Assembly (NCBI GenBank): GCA_024235175.1
Contig: JACKMX010000008.1
Span: 124,001-188,000, forward strand
Length of the DNA stretch: 64,000 nt
Source of the DNA: Chromatiaceae bacterium
GTDB taxonomy: Bacteria > Pseudomonadota > Gammaproteobacteria > Chromatiales > Chromatiaceae
Direction: 5' to 3'
Part shown: positions 34,298 through 44,100 of the stretch, piece after piece
Layout of the letters: every line of letters starts with the position of its first letter
How positions within the stretch are numbered: the first letter of the stretch is position 1
The notes under the pieces: generated by a model
Told to the model about the DNA's origin: nothing
What the model saw: only the letters and a program-made list of their open reading frames with translations
Database searches by the model: none
Made by a program: the position numbers and the translations under genes

Positions 34298-36643
34298 TCA
34301 CTCGTCCGGTCGTTTTGATGTAAGCTTTATCGTGCCGTCGAAAGCCAAATCTGTTGATTTCTGTATGGAGTCAATCTGCTGCAGGTACCAGCGCGCCACC
34401 GGATCGCCCGGCCGGACTGCGCTTGCTGCGCCGAACAATTCCACCGCTTCCTGCCATTTTTGTGCCTGAAAAGATCTGACAGCGGCCGAGAAGCAATCGA
34501 TATACCTTGCCCATTTCTGAAGATCGTTTTTCCTATACCCGAGTATTCGGTGAACGTCAACAGCATTGGTTTTTCCCTTGAAGACGAACCGGCCGACATA
34601 CTGACTGACGATCTGCTCCACCCCAGCAATCATCTCAGCGGAGGCGAGTTTGCGTGATCCCAGGTGTTTGTTCAGTGCTTCCAGGCGGGAAGCGGTATTG
34701 ACAATATCACCCACCAGGCGACTCTCATAAGCGATTTCTTTTCCGATGCGAGTCAAGGTCAGCTCTCCGCAATGGAGGCCAATGCGTGTCGGCAGAGATA
34801 CGCCAAAAGTGTTGGTTGCGTTCCAATACTCGACAGCGCTGTCTATCGTTATCGCCGCTTCCAGCGCCGCCCGGCGGTTTGCCGGCTCATCTGATCTCGA
34901 AGCCCAAAATGCCAGAACGCTGTCGCCATGAGAATCGGAAATAATCCCGGCATGATCCTCGATGGCCTTTTTTATAACCGACTTATACTCCTCCTCGATT
35001 ATCTGCAGCTCACTGGAAGGTAATGCTTCTGCGATGCTGGTATAGCCCTCTGCATCGGTAAACAGACAAACTCCGAACAGCGTCCTGCTGCTACGGGCCC
35101 TGTCAACACCTTCATGGACGAGGCGATTGATGGCGATCTCCGGCAGGTATTGGTTGAAAACATTGTGAATGCGCTGGAATTCCTGTTTTGCCTCCCGATG
35201 ATGCACCAGTACTGCAGTGAACAGAGTGAACGTCGCCTGAATGATTAACGGTGCCAGAATAGGCAGCCAGAGATTCCTGCTTTCAAACTGCGCCACAGCA
35301 AGCGCCAAATAACCGATACAGAGAAGGAGTAATACTGCAGCGGCTTTCAGCGGTGTTAAAAGACGTGCGAGAAAAGCAATCAACAGACCCCAGGCTACTA
35401 TCAAGGCAGCGAGTACACCACCGCTGACCGGCCTGAGCGTCTCCCGGTGCAGCAGATTGCTGAAGGATGTTGCCAGAATTTCAATGCCACTTAATTTGCC
35501 GCCTGTCTTGAAATCTGAAAAAACCGTATCGAAATAATCGTAGTTGTCTCTTTGGTCACGTTGAACATCACTGGACAATCCTACGAAAACCGCTTTACCA
35601 GCGAAGATCTCTTTTACTTCCGGGCTGACTTCTGCATCAGCGGAAAGCATCCCGAGTGCGTCACTGAAACGGATCGTTCGAATACTTTTTGCCGGACCGG
35701 TGAAATTGATAAAGCGCAAGACCGGTGGAGTTATCGCTGAAAGCAGGATGGAAGCGAGGGATTCGTCATCCGGATTTTTGGATTGTGATCTGTTTCCTCC
35801 GACAACTCTGGCCAATGCACTGTGAAACAGACCGGGGCTGTCCTGCAGCAGGTTTACAATCTTCCTCATTGGTTTCCGGCTGCTGCCAGCAGTAGGAGCG
35901 CTGTCCGTTGCATCTGCTGGAGACTGCTCAATCGAGGAGACAAGGGTTTGGATTTGAGCGCTCAACACATCCTGCTCCAGCGCGAATTGAATTAAAGCCA
36001 GCATGGGTAGTGACACTCGATCACCGGCATAGCTGTTGATAGTGTGAAAATGGCTTACCCTGCGATTACTGTCAGACAATGTGAAAGGCCCGGCTGCAGC
36101 GGCTGCAGCGGCCAGTACCGGTGTCGGCTGGATAAGCTGGTAGAGCGTCACATCGTTTGTCGACCGGTAGTCCGCGGGAAGATTCGATTGGCATTTTTCC
36201 TCACTCGGCACACAGGGATCGAGAAATTCAGGAATAAGCACATTACCTGCGCGGCGCATGGCTGCGGCAAACTCCTCGTCTTCTGCCTGTCGCGGCTGGA
36301 TGAAATGCAGATCATAGACAACGGTTCTTGCACCAGCTCTATGCAGACCCTGTACCAGTGCGGCGTGCAGCGTTCGGGGCCATTTTCTGGTATCGAACGG
36401 TAAATTGAGCGCATCGGAGGTATATTTATCAATTGCGATGATGATGCTCTCATCGGGAGGTGGACGAACTCCTCGGATGCTGAACAGCCAGTCGAGCTCG
36501 TAGCGTTCCTGCAGCTGCTGGCCCCATTGCGTTGCGGAGAAACCTATACCCAGCAGACTGGAACAGAGAGCAATGATTAACGCAGAGGTAATCCTAGCGG
36601 AAGATAACCTTGCCACGATGCCCGGCTCCCGTATTTGCCGCAT
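34298..36643 (-). CDS. CHASE2-domain adenylate/guanylate cyclase
   Basis: The 781-residue membrane receptor has one N-terminal helix (about residues 15-35), a large periplasmic CHASE2 sensor (about 40-370), three helices (about 395-490) and a cytoplasmic class III nucleotide cyclase domain. The latter begins near residue 520 with metal-binding Asp 530 in LFTDAEGYTS, followed by DSVLAFWAS and GLHCGELTLTRIG. A short TPR-like tail follows. It would convert an outside signal to cAMP (or cGMP). The Crp-like gene is next downstream; the FecR-TPR-barrel gene is divergent. Confidence 0.92.
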   Translation of the reverse strand: MRQIREPGIVARLSSARITSALIIALCSSLLGIGFSATQWGQQLQERYELDWLFSIRGVRPPPDESIIIAIDKYTSDALNLPFDTRKWPRTLHAALVQGLHRAGARTVVYDLHFIQPRQAEDEEFAAAMRRAGNVLIPEFLDPCVPSEEKCQSNLPADYRSTNDVTLYQLIQPTPVLAAAAAAAGPFTLSDSNRRVSHFHTINSYAGDRVSLPMLALIQFALEQDVLSAQIQTLVSSIEQSPADATDSAPTAGSSRKPMRKIVNLLQDSPGLFHSALARVVGGNRSQSKNPDDESLASILLSAITPPVLRFINFTGPAKSIRTIRFSDALGMLSADAEVSPEVKEIFAGKAVFVGLSSDVQRDQRDNYDYFDTVFSDFKTGGKLSGIEILATSFSNLLHRETLRPVSGGVLAALIVAWGLLIAFLARLLTPLKAAAVLLLLCIGYLALAVAQFESRNLWLPILAPLIIQATFTLFTAVLVHHREAKQEFQRIHNVFNQYLPEIAINRLVHEGVDRARSSRTLFGVCLFTDAEGYTSIAEALPSSELQIIEEEYKSVIKKAIEDHAGIISDSHGDSVLAFWASRSDEPANRRAALEAAITIDSAVEYWNATNTFGVSLPTRIGLHCGELTLTRIGKEIAYESRLVGDIVNTASRLEALNKHLGSRKLASAEMIAGVEQIVSQYVGRFVFKGKTNAVDVHRILGYRKNDLQKWARYIDCFSAAVRSFQAQKWQEAVELFGAASAVRPGDPVARWYLQQIDSIQKSTDLAFDGTIKLTSKRPDE

Positions 36644-37209
36644 CCTTTCGAACCGTGGTTAATGTCCCACTTGATTATTCATCCGTATTCGACTGCTGAA
36701 TACAATGCGAACATTGCGGGTTAAAAAAAGGTCTCTTTCACCCATTTTGGTTTCTCTGCTCGTAGCTCCTCAATAACCCTGTGCATTCTTTAAGGTGGAT
36801 CAATGAGTAGAGCGACGGATCCACCGATCGCTGTAAACAGTGTCGTGCAACCCGCGGCAATGTGCGACTTATTTACATTCAAAAAGTGAACTGTTTCCAC
36901 AACAGCAACAGACGGCATGTGTATTTTAATATTAATTCGTACGGCAGGGGATAGATCGCTGGGTGCAGGAGACCCTGCGTACGGGAAGTGGCGCCACACG
37001 CAGCCCATCAGCCCTGAAAGAACTGAGGCTGTATAGACAAGTGGATTGATTGACCGGATTCACAGTGGGATCTAAACTCGTGCGGAGAATGGGTTAAAGC
37101 AATCTCAGAAGCGTATTCGTGAATCATGCCATACAGTGATGTTGAGTGAGGCAACCGTAAAATATCCTTACCTGGTTGATAACGATCCTTATCATGGAGT
37201 GCATGGCCA
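36644..37209. other. Divergent intergenic region, cyclase / FecR-TPR-barrel gene
   Basis: 566 bases hold no convincing gene. Two short minus-strand frames (36790-37008, 37008-37358) lack ribosome-binding sites and the second runs into the FecR gene. The region must carry two divergent promoters. The only clear site is the palindrome at 37177-37194. Confidence 0.45.
37177..37194. promoter_or_regulatory. Palindrome TGATAA-N6-TTATCA just before the FecR-TPR-barrel gene
   Basis: Perfect 6-bp arms around CGATCC lie 15 bases upstream of the GTG start, next to GGAG (37196-37199). The half sites resemble those of Fur boxes, but the spacing is not the classic 6-1-6 pattern. Repressor binding here would overlap the ribosome-binding region or transcription start. 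Confidence 0.4.
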
Positions 37210-40200
37210 GTGCTGAAGTTGAAAACGATACTTCTGATCTGCTTTTTTACCTCAGGTTTGGCGATGTCGGAGTCACTGTATGCCGGACAATGCGAACCCT
37301 GGGTTGCAAAACTGGTTTCGGTTGAAGGCCGCGTCGATGTTCGCCGTGCAGAATCCAAACGATGGGTGAAGGCGTCTGCAGAAGATCTTTATTGCTTTGG
37401 CGACAGGATCCGTGTTGCTGCAAATGCACGAGCCAGTGTTGAACTGAGCAATGACACTATTCTCCGGCTGGATCAACACTCAACGCTGCTGCTTCCGGAA
37501 CCCAGGCAAAAAAGCCCTTTTTTTATCGAATTGCTTAAAGGCGCGCTGCATGTGATAAGCCGGGTGAAAACCCAGCTGGAAGTGCGGACTCCATTTGTAA
37601 ATGCCGGCCTGGAGGGAACCGAATTTGTTGTGCGCATACTCGAAAAAGCGACCATCGTGTCCGTGCTTGAAGGACGAGTCGCGGTCAGTAATACGTTGGG
37701 TATGCTTAGTTTGACCGCCGGTCAATCGGCCAGGGGAAGCAAAGGTTCGGCTCCGGTGCTGATGTTGGATCTGAGCCCCGAGGATGCGGTTCAGTGGGCA
37801 ATTCATTATCCCCTGATTGCTCATCCCGAATCGTCAGGCGTTGGGGGTGAGATCGCGCGGGCGCAGAGGCTGTTGATGGTCGGACGCGCCGTCGAAGCAC
37901 GAGGCGTTCTGCAGGCGCTACTGGACGATGCCTCGGACGATGCGGATGCGCTCGCAATGTCAGCGGTCATTGAATTGGCACAGAATCGCAAGGAAGCCGC
38001 ACTGCAACTGGCAACGCAAGCTGTGCATGTGGCACCCGGATCGGCTGTGGCTTTGCTTGCGCTCTCGTTCGCGCAACAGGCATATTTCCGTTTGCATGCG
38101 GCAGTGGAAAGTATTGAAACGGTAATTGAACAGCAACCTGAAAATGCCATTGCCTGGTCAAGACTGGCTGAGCTGCGCTCCTCTCTGGGAGACCGCTCCG
38201 GTGCACTGAACGCGGCAAAAAGGGCGGCTGAGCTGGATCCAGATCTCTCCCGCACCCAGACGGTTCTGGGCTTCAGTCAGCTGATTCGATTCGAAACGAC
38301 TGCAGCCAGGGCTTCCTTCATCAGGGCAACAGAGCTGGATTCCTCCGATCCTCTGGCCCGTTTGGGATTGGGACTGGCGAAAATCCGAGATGGTGAACTT
38401 GCCGCGGGCCGCCGCGATATGGAAATCGCGGTCAGCCTGGACCCGGCCAACTCGCTGGTGCGCAGCTATCTGGGAAAAGCCTACCTGGAAGAGGGACGAA
38501 ACCATCTTGCGGAGGCGGAATTCGAGCTGGCGAAACAGCTTGATCCGAAGGATCCGACACCTTGGCTCTACAGTGCTCTCAAGAAGCATGCAGAGAATCG
38601 TCAGGTCGAGGCGATTGAAGAATTGCAGCAGTCCCTGCGTAGCAATGACAACCGTGCTGTGTATCGGTCAAGGCTCTTACTGGATGAGGATGCCGCGGTG
38701 CACGGCGTGAATCTTGCCGCGTTATACGCTGAACTCGGGTTCGACAGACTCGCTATCACCGAAAGCTCTCACTCGATAAACGGGTTTCAGAGTAATCATG
38801 CCGCACACAGGTTTCTCGCCACGGCATTGTTGGGGCAGCCCCGCCAGGGCATAACACAAGTAAGCGAGCTGCTTCAGTCCCAGCTCTATCAGCCCGCCGG
38901 CATTCACGGGGAATCACCGAAATCAACCATACGTGAACTGAACCGCTACACAGGTCTTATTGCCTCTACCCCCGGCCCCGGCGAGTACACTGCGCTGTTC
39001 GAGGGTCAGGGTGACCGCCTCACGCTGAACGGTGAGGGGGGCAATCAGGGAACCGGCGGAGGTGAGGTCGTTCTATCAGGTCTGAATGGAACTACCGCGT
39101 ACAGCCTTGGCTACTTCAAGTTCGAAACCGACGGATTTCGGGACAATTTTGATCTTTCCCAGGAAGCCTACAACGCTTTTGTACAGTCTGATGTGACCAA
39201 TCAGCTCAATTTGCAGCTGGAACTGAGGCACCGCGATTCAGAGCAGGGCAATATCAGACTGCGCCTGGATCCCGCGCCGGTTCCCGAAGAGAGACGAAGA
39301 CTGCGTGAAGACACCTATCGTGTCGGCGGGCATGTTCGTTTGGGAGCCGACAGCCATATCATCGGTTCGATCAGTTACACGGATCGAGAGGAGAGTGTAT
39401 TTCAACCATTTGTCAGTCGGGTCGACAAGCGCCGGGGTTTCTCATCTGAACTGCAGTTGACACAGAACTTCGAAGCCTTCGAGGCGGTCGCGGGTGTAGG
39501 TGTTTACCGGATCGGAGGTGAGAAGGAGCGACGCGCTATCATCGTGGTGCCTCCCATACCCCCCTTTTTTCCTGGATTGGAATTTGAAGAAACGGAGAAA
39601 AACAAAGGAGATATAGATGCTGAAAACGTCTATCTCTATACGAATGGAAAATCAATACCCAACCTGAATTGGACACTCGGATTTTCTCTGGATTACTACA
39701 GAGATTCACTCAACGATATCGATCAAAACCTATTCAACCCCAAGCTCGGATTCGAGTGGCGGATGGACGACAGACACCGGTTGCGTGGAGCCTATTTCAA
39801 GACGCTCAAACGAAATCTTCCCGTACAGGCCACGATTGAACCGACGCAGATTGCCGGGTTTTCACAGTTTTTCGATGACTTCAACGGAGACAGGGCGCGT
39901 AATCTTGCACTCGCAATCGATAGCATGTTGACGAAAAATCTGGATGGCACGCTTGCCGTCCGGAGGCGGGATACCAATAATCCGGCCAGCGTCGACGAGT
40001 TGGAAGAGAAGGCGTTCGATATCGATCTTTTCTGGAAACTGGACAAGCACTGGTCTCTGTCCGGCGGATATCACTGGGAGTACGATGAATTTACCCGGGG
40101 GCGTAATTTCGATCTAAAGAACCAGGCGGTTCCGGTCAAGCTCACTTACAACAGTCCCGTGGGATATTTCGGAAGTCTCGGTGCGCAGTATATCAAACAG

Positions 40201-40431
40201 AATCTGCGCGAGAATTCCAATGGATTCGACGATGAGTTCGCCACCTGGAATTTCTCGCTGGGTTACCTGCTGCCGCATAGGCGCGGCCGGCTGGTATTGG
40301 AGGTGGATAATATCTTCGACAAAAAATTCGGGTATGAGGATAATGGATATAAAGTGGCGGATTTGCTGGATCTCTATATCCCATTTGTCCCGGAGAGAAC
40401 AGCGAGGCTTAGTCTGCAATTGAATTTTTAA
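37210..40431 (+). CDS. FecR domain - TPR - outer-membrane beta-barrel fusion protein
   Basis: The 1073-residue exported protein has a signal peptide (about residues 1-26), a FecR domain (about 35-160; VEGRVDVRRAESKRW, FGDRIRVAANARASVELSN, VSVLEGRVAVSN), a block of TPR repeats (about 215-540) and a C-terminal barrel (about 590-1073). The barrel resembles TonB-dependent receptors near its end (EVDNIFDKKFGYEDN, final LQLNF with terminal Phe), but I see no plug domain or TonB box. The start is GTG 37210. TPR plus barrel is also the layout of polysaccharide exporters such as PgaA. Ligand or cargo is unknown. Confidence 0.85.
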   Translation: MLKLKTILLICFFTSGLAMSESLYAGQCEPWVAKLVSVEGRVDVRRAESKRWVKASAEDLYCFGDRIRVAANARASVELSNDTILRLDQHSTLLLPEPRQKSPFFIELLKGALHVISRVKTQLEVRTPFVNAGLEGTEFVVRILEKATIVSVLEGRVAVSNTLGMLSLTAGQSARGSKGSAPVLMLDLSPEDAVQWAIHYPLIAHPESSGVGGEIARAQRLLMVGRAVEARGVLQALLDDASDDADALAMSAVIELAQNRKEAALQLATQAVHVAPGSAVALLALSFAQQAYFRLHAAVESIETVIEQQPENAIAWSRLAELRSSLGDRSGALNAAKRAAELDPDLSRTQTVLGFSQLIRFETTAARASFIRATELDSSDPLARLGLGLAKIRDGELAAGRRDMEIAVSLDPANSLVRSYLGKAYLEEGRNHLAEAEFELAKQLDPKDPTPWLYSALKKHAENRQVEAIEELQQSLRSNDNRAVYRSRLLLDEDAAVHGVNLAALYAELGFDRLAITESSHSINGFQSNHAAHRFLATALLGQPRQGITQVSELLQSQLYQPAGIHGESPKSTIRELNRYTGLIASTPGPGEYTALFEGQGDRLTLNGEGGNQGTGGGEVVLSGLNGTTAYSLGYFKFETDGFRDNFDLSQEAYNAFVQSDVTNQLNLQLELRHRDSEQGNIRLRLDPAPVPEERRRLREDTYRVGGHVRLGADSHIIGSISYTDREESVFQPFVSRVDKRRGFSSELQLTQNFEAFEAVAGVGVYRIGGEKERRAIIVVPPIPPFFPGLEFEETEKNKGDIDAENVYLYTNGKSIPNLNWTLGFSLDYYRDSLNDIDQNLFNPKLGFEWRMDDRHRLRGAYFKTLKRNLPVQATIEPTQIAGFSQFFDDFNGDRARNLALAIDSMLTKNLDGTLAVRRRDTNNPASVDELEEKAFDIDLFWKLDKHWSLSGGYHWEYDEFTRGRNFDLKNQAVPVKLTYNSPVGYFGSLGAQYIKQNLRENSNGFDDEFATWNFSLGYLLPHRRGRLVLEVDNIFDKKFGYEDNGYKVADLLDLYIPFVPERTARLSLQLNF

Positions 40432-40534
40432 CCATTGCCTTGCAGGAGGATGCCACTGTTTTTTGGCAGCACTCGTTGCTAGCATTGCAATGGCGAGGAA
40501 CAGAGTGTCTAACAACGATCGAGGGAGAGAGGCA

Positions 40535-40738
40535 ATGAACGCCAATGCGCTGGTGACTATTCTGTTGGTATTTGCAGTAGCGGCACTGACCTATGTGGTT
40601 ATAACCGACGAAGACCCATACTTGTGCTATTGCGAAACCCAGACGGGGGGGGATCATCCTGCGGGATGGGTGAAACTGCCTGTAAACGCACGAGGCCCGT
40701 GCCCGCCGCCTGCATTCAGCAACAAATCCTGCCCGTAG
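40535..40738 (+). CDS. Small single-helix membrane or exported protein
   Basis: The 67-residue frame begins MNANALVTILLVFAVAALTYVV, one hydrophobic helix or signal anchor, followed by a Cys-rich polar tail (CYC, then GPCPPP and a final KSCP). A purine-rich ribosome-binding site (GAGGGAGAGAGG) ends a few bases before ATG 40535; the frame continues upstream to 40463 without similarity. I know no family. It is about 100 bases after the FecR-TPR-barrel gene on the same strand and may be its partner. Confidence 0.5.
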   Translation: MNANALVTILLVFAVAALTYVVITDEDPYLCYCETQTGGDHPAGWVKLPVNARGPCPPPAFSNKSCP

Positions 40739-40754
40739 GCGGACTGGCGGGGAG

Positions 40755-40888
40755 TAAGGGCCTAGGGCCTAGGGCTAAGGGCCAAGAGGAACTGAGATCG
40801 GTTTTTCCTCAGCCCTTAGCCCTAGACCCTCATTTCAAACTACCGATCTACCCTAAAGGGTTCAGCATGGACCGGGGGAGTAGTTACG
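40755..40888. repeat. GGGCCNA-type inverted repeat plus 60-base tail, upstream of the PKS operon
   Basis: The left arm (40755-40785) has GGGCCTA/GGGCTAA heptads and the right arm (40811-40830) is their near-complement. The tail (40830-40888, containing AAACTACCGATCTA and GAGTAGTTAC) aligns without gaps to 56006-56064, with about 45 of 59 bases equal by eye. The rest of the 40739-41169 interval shows no gene and must contain the PKS promoter. Confidence 0.7.
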
Positions 40889-41155
40889 GCGTGGATCGAT
40901 CTCGCTGCCCTGTCGCGGCAGCCCCGCTTCACCACCGCCTCCGGAGCATTTTCACTCCTACCTGCCTTCTTCTGAACAAATAACCTGATTCAACTCCATT
41001 AGTGGTACACATCACTACCCATTGTTTTGGGACCAATCCGGATCGTGACACCTCAATAGGAACTATTCACGTTTTCGGAAGGTAATTTTTTCACAGATCC
41101 CAGCCTGAGGCTTCCTTACTCTTAATGGCAACAGAGCGAAATCGCTCGATCCGTC

Positions 41156-41164
41156 AAGGAGGGG
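41156..41164 (+). promoter_or_regulatory. Strong ribosome-binding site of the PKS gene
   Basis: AAGGAGGGG lies five bases before ATG 41170 and decides that start against ATG 41125, which would code through the site. Confidence 0.85.
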
Positions 41165-41169
41165 AACCG

Positions 41170-44100
41170 ATGAATAATCTATACGACAAGGTTGCAATCG
41201 TGGGTATCGGATGCCGGCTGCCCGGAGGGGCAAACAGCCCACAGGAGTTCTGGAATATTCTGTCTCAGGCAAAGAACGTCGTCAGCGATATTCCGCCCGA
41301 GAGATGGCAGGTGGAGCGCTTCTACAATGAGAGCGGTGATGCGGCAGCAAAATCCTACGTTCGGAAAGGACATTTTATTGACTGGGATTACCGCTCCTTC
41401 GACGCCGGATTCTTCCATTTCGCGCCGCGAGAAGTCGAGTATATGGATCCTCAGCAGCGTCTGCTGCTGGAGGTTTCCTGGGAGGCCATGGAGAACTCAG
41501 GACTGGATCCGACAGCATTGGCGGGCACCGAAGTTGGTGTCTATATGGGTGGATTTACGGTCGACCATATGCTTAATCAGCTGGGTAGCGGCGGCCGCAG
41601 TGAAATCGGTGCGCACAGTGCTGCCGGCGCCACACTCACCATGCTGTCGAACAGAATCTCCTACGCATATGATTTCCGCGGACCCAGTATTTCGATCGAC
41701 ACCGCCTGCTCATCATCCCTGGTCGCCTTCTCCTATGCAGTTCAGGACATTTGCGCCGGCGCCTGCAATATCGCGCTCGCCGGCGGTGTCAACTTCATGC
41801 TGCGGCCGGAGTATCCGATTGCCATGTCAAAAGGACAGTTTCTTGCCAGGGATGGCCGATCAAAGAGCTTTGATGCACGCGGTGATGGTTATGGCCGAGG
41901 AGAGGGAGCCGGTGTCGTCGTTTTAAAACCACTGAGAAGGGCACTTGAGAGCTGTGATCAGATATTGGCGGTGGTTGATGCTGCCGTAGTCAACCAGGAT
42001 GGCCGCACCAAAGGGATAACAGTCCCCAATCCCAAATCTCAGGTGGCGCTGATGCGGCGTGCGGTGGCAAAAGCAGGCATAGATCCACAACGCGTTCAGT
42101 ATGTGGAAGCTCATGGTACGGGAACGCCGGTGGGAGACCCGATTGAAGCATCCGCGATCTCAACGGTTTATGGCGCAGACCGGGAAGCACCTTGTGTTAT
42201 CGGTTCGGTCAAGAACAACATCGGGCATCTTGAAGCAGCCGCTGGCATTGCCGCCGTCATCAAGGCATGCCTTATGTTGAGACAGAACGAAATACCGGCA
42301 TTGGCGACTTTGCAGCAACCCAATCCGGCTATCCCATTTGGCGAAAACGGACTGGCCCTGGCGGTCGGTAAATCCGTGCTGGCGTCCAGGAAAGAGACAC
42401 GTCGCATTGCCATAAATTCATTCGGTTATGGTGGCACCAATGCGCATGTCATTTTAAGCCTGCCCAAAGAGACCGAATGGCTGAGCTCCTGCAAATCCGC
42501 CGATCGGCACCACGATTTTCAACTGCTTCCGCTCTCCGCAAGGGATGACCAGGCATTGCGGTCATTGGCTTTGAGTTGTGTACAGCTGTTGCGCAGTGAA
42601 GAGAGTACGCTGGAAGACATACTCTATTCATTGTCCCTCCGTCGCGCGCACCTTTCCAACCGACTGGCAGTCTGGGGTGAGACCCGGGATGACTTGATTG
42701 ATGGGCTCGAAACCTTTGCTGCCCAGGGTATGGCGGAAAACGCAATACACGGCACGCAGCCTGCAAAAGGGAAGCCAGGCCCTGTATTTGTTTATACGGG
42801 TATGGGGCCACAGTGGTGGGGGATGGGACAGGAGCTCTATCGGGTAAACAGTGTTTTTCGCGAAGCGGTTGATCTTGCCAATGAGATTTACCGGGCGATT
42901 TCAGGCATATCCATTCGCGATGAAATGATGAAGGAGGCAGGAGAGTCACGCATTCATCAAACACAGTTCGCACAACCTGCAAACTTCATTGTTCAGTACG
43001 CCCTGACCCGGGCTATGCGCGCCGAAGGTTTAAACGCGGCGGCTGTGGTGGGTCATTCGGTGGGTGAGATCGCCTCCGCCTGGGCATCCGGAACACTAAG
43101 CCTGCACGATGCCCTGCTGGTTTCCCATTGCCGCAGCAGGGCCCAGGCGAAAGCAGCTGGAACGGGGGGAATGCTGGCGGTTGGACTGGGATATGAGCAG
43201 GCACTGGAGGTGATAGCGGAAGACCTGGGAAAGGTCAGTGTCGCCGCGGTAAACAGCACCAGGAGCATCACGCTTTCCGGCGATCAGTCATGCCTGGACA
43301 GAATTCGGGCAGATCTCGATTCACGCAACATATTCGCCCGCCCATTGAAGGTTGAAGTGCCTTATCACAGCCCGCTGATGGAATCGTTGAAGCCGGAGCT
43401 GATGAAAACCCTGGCGGCTTTGAATCCGCAGGAACCGACAGTGCCACTCTATTCCACGGTTACCGGAGAACAGCTGCACGGTCGCGGTTATGATGCCGGG
43501 TACTGGTGTAAGAACGTGCGCGATCCGGTATTTTTTGCCAAGACCATCGACTCGATGCTGGACGATGGATACAGCATTTTTGTCGAAGTCGGTCCGCATC
43601 CGGTTTTGCGTGGAGCTTTGCAGGAGATTTTTTCGGAGCGGGGTGTCGATGCACGCACGGTGCAGACACTGAATCAGAAGCAACCTGAAGTTATCAGCTT
43701 TCGCCGTGCAGTGGCTGATCTATTTGCTCAGGGCGGCAGCCTGGACTGGTCTGTCCGCCATCCGATGGGTTGCCCGGTAACACTGCCCAACTATCCATGG
43801 CAACGCCAGCCGTTGTGGATCGAGTCACATCACCAGCATCATGACCGTATAGCCGATATCGAACGGCCGTTGCTGGGGATGCGGAAACCCGGCTCTGCCG
43901 CCTGGCAGGTCGATCTGGCGGATCATCGTCTCAACTATCTGTTCGATCATGTCGTAGATGGTATGTCAATCATGCCTGCGGCAGCCTACCTCGAGGTCAT
44001 GTTGAATGCAGCAGCAGCTCAAGCTCCGGAAGATACCGGCAGCTGGCGACTTGCCGACATCACCATCGACAAAGCGTTGGTACTGGATCGAAGCAAGCCG

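Noticed and set aside
36790..37008. Minus-strand 72-codon frame in the cyclase/FecR intergenic region
   Set aside because: No ribosome-binding site and no recognisable features.
41125..41169. Upstream ATG start for the PKS
   Set aside because: It would translate through the strong AAGGAGGGG site; ATG 41170 gives the family N-terminus.
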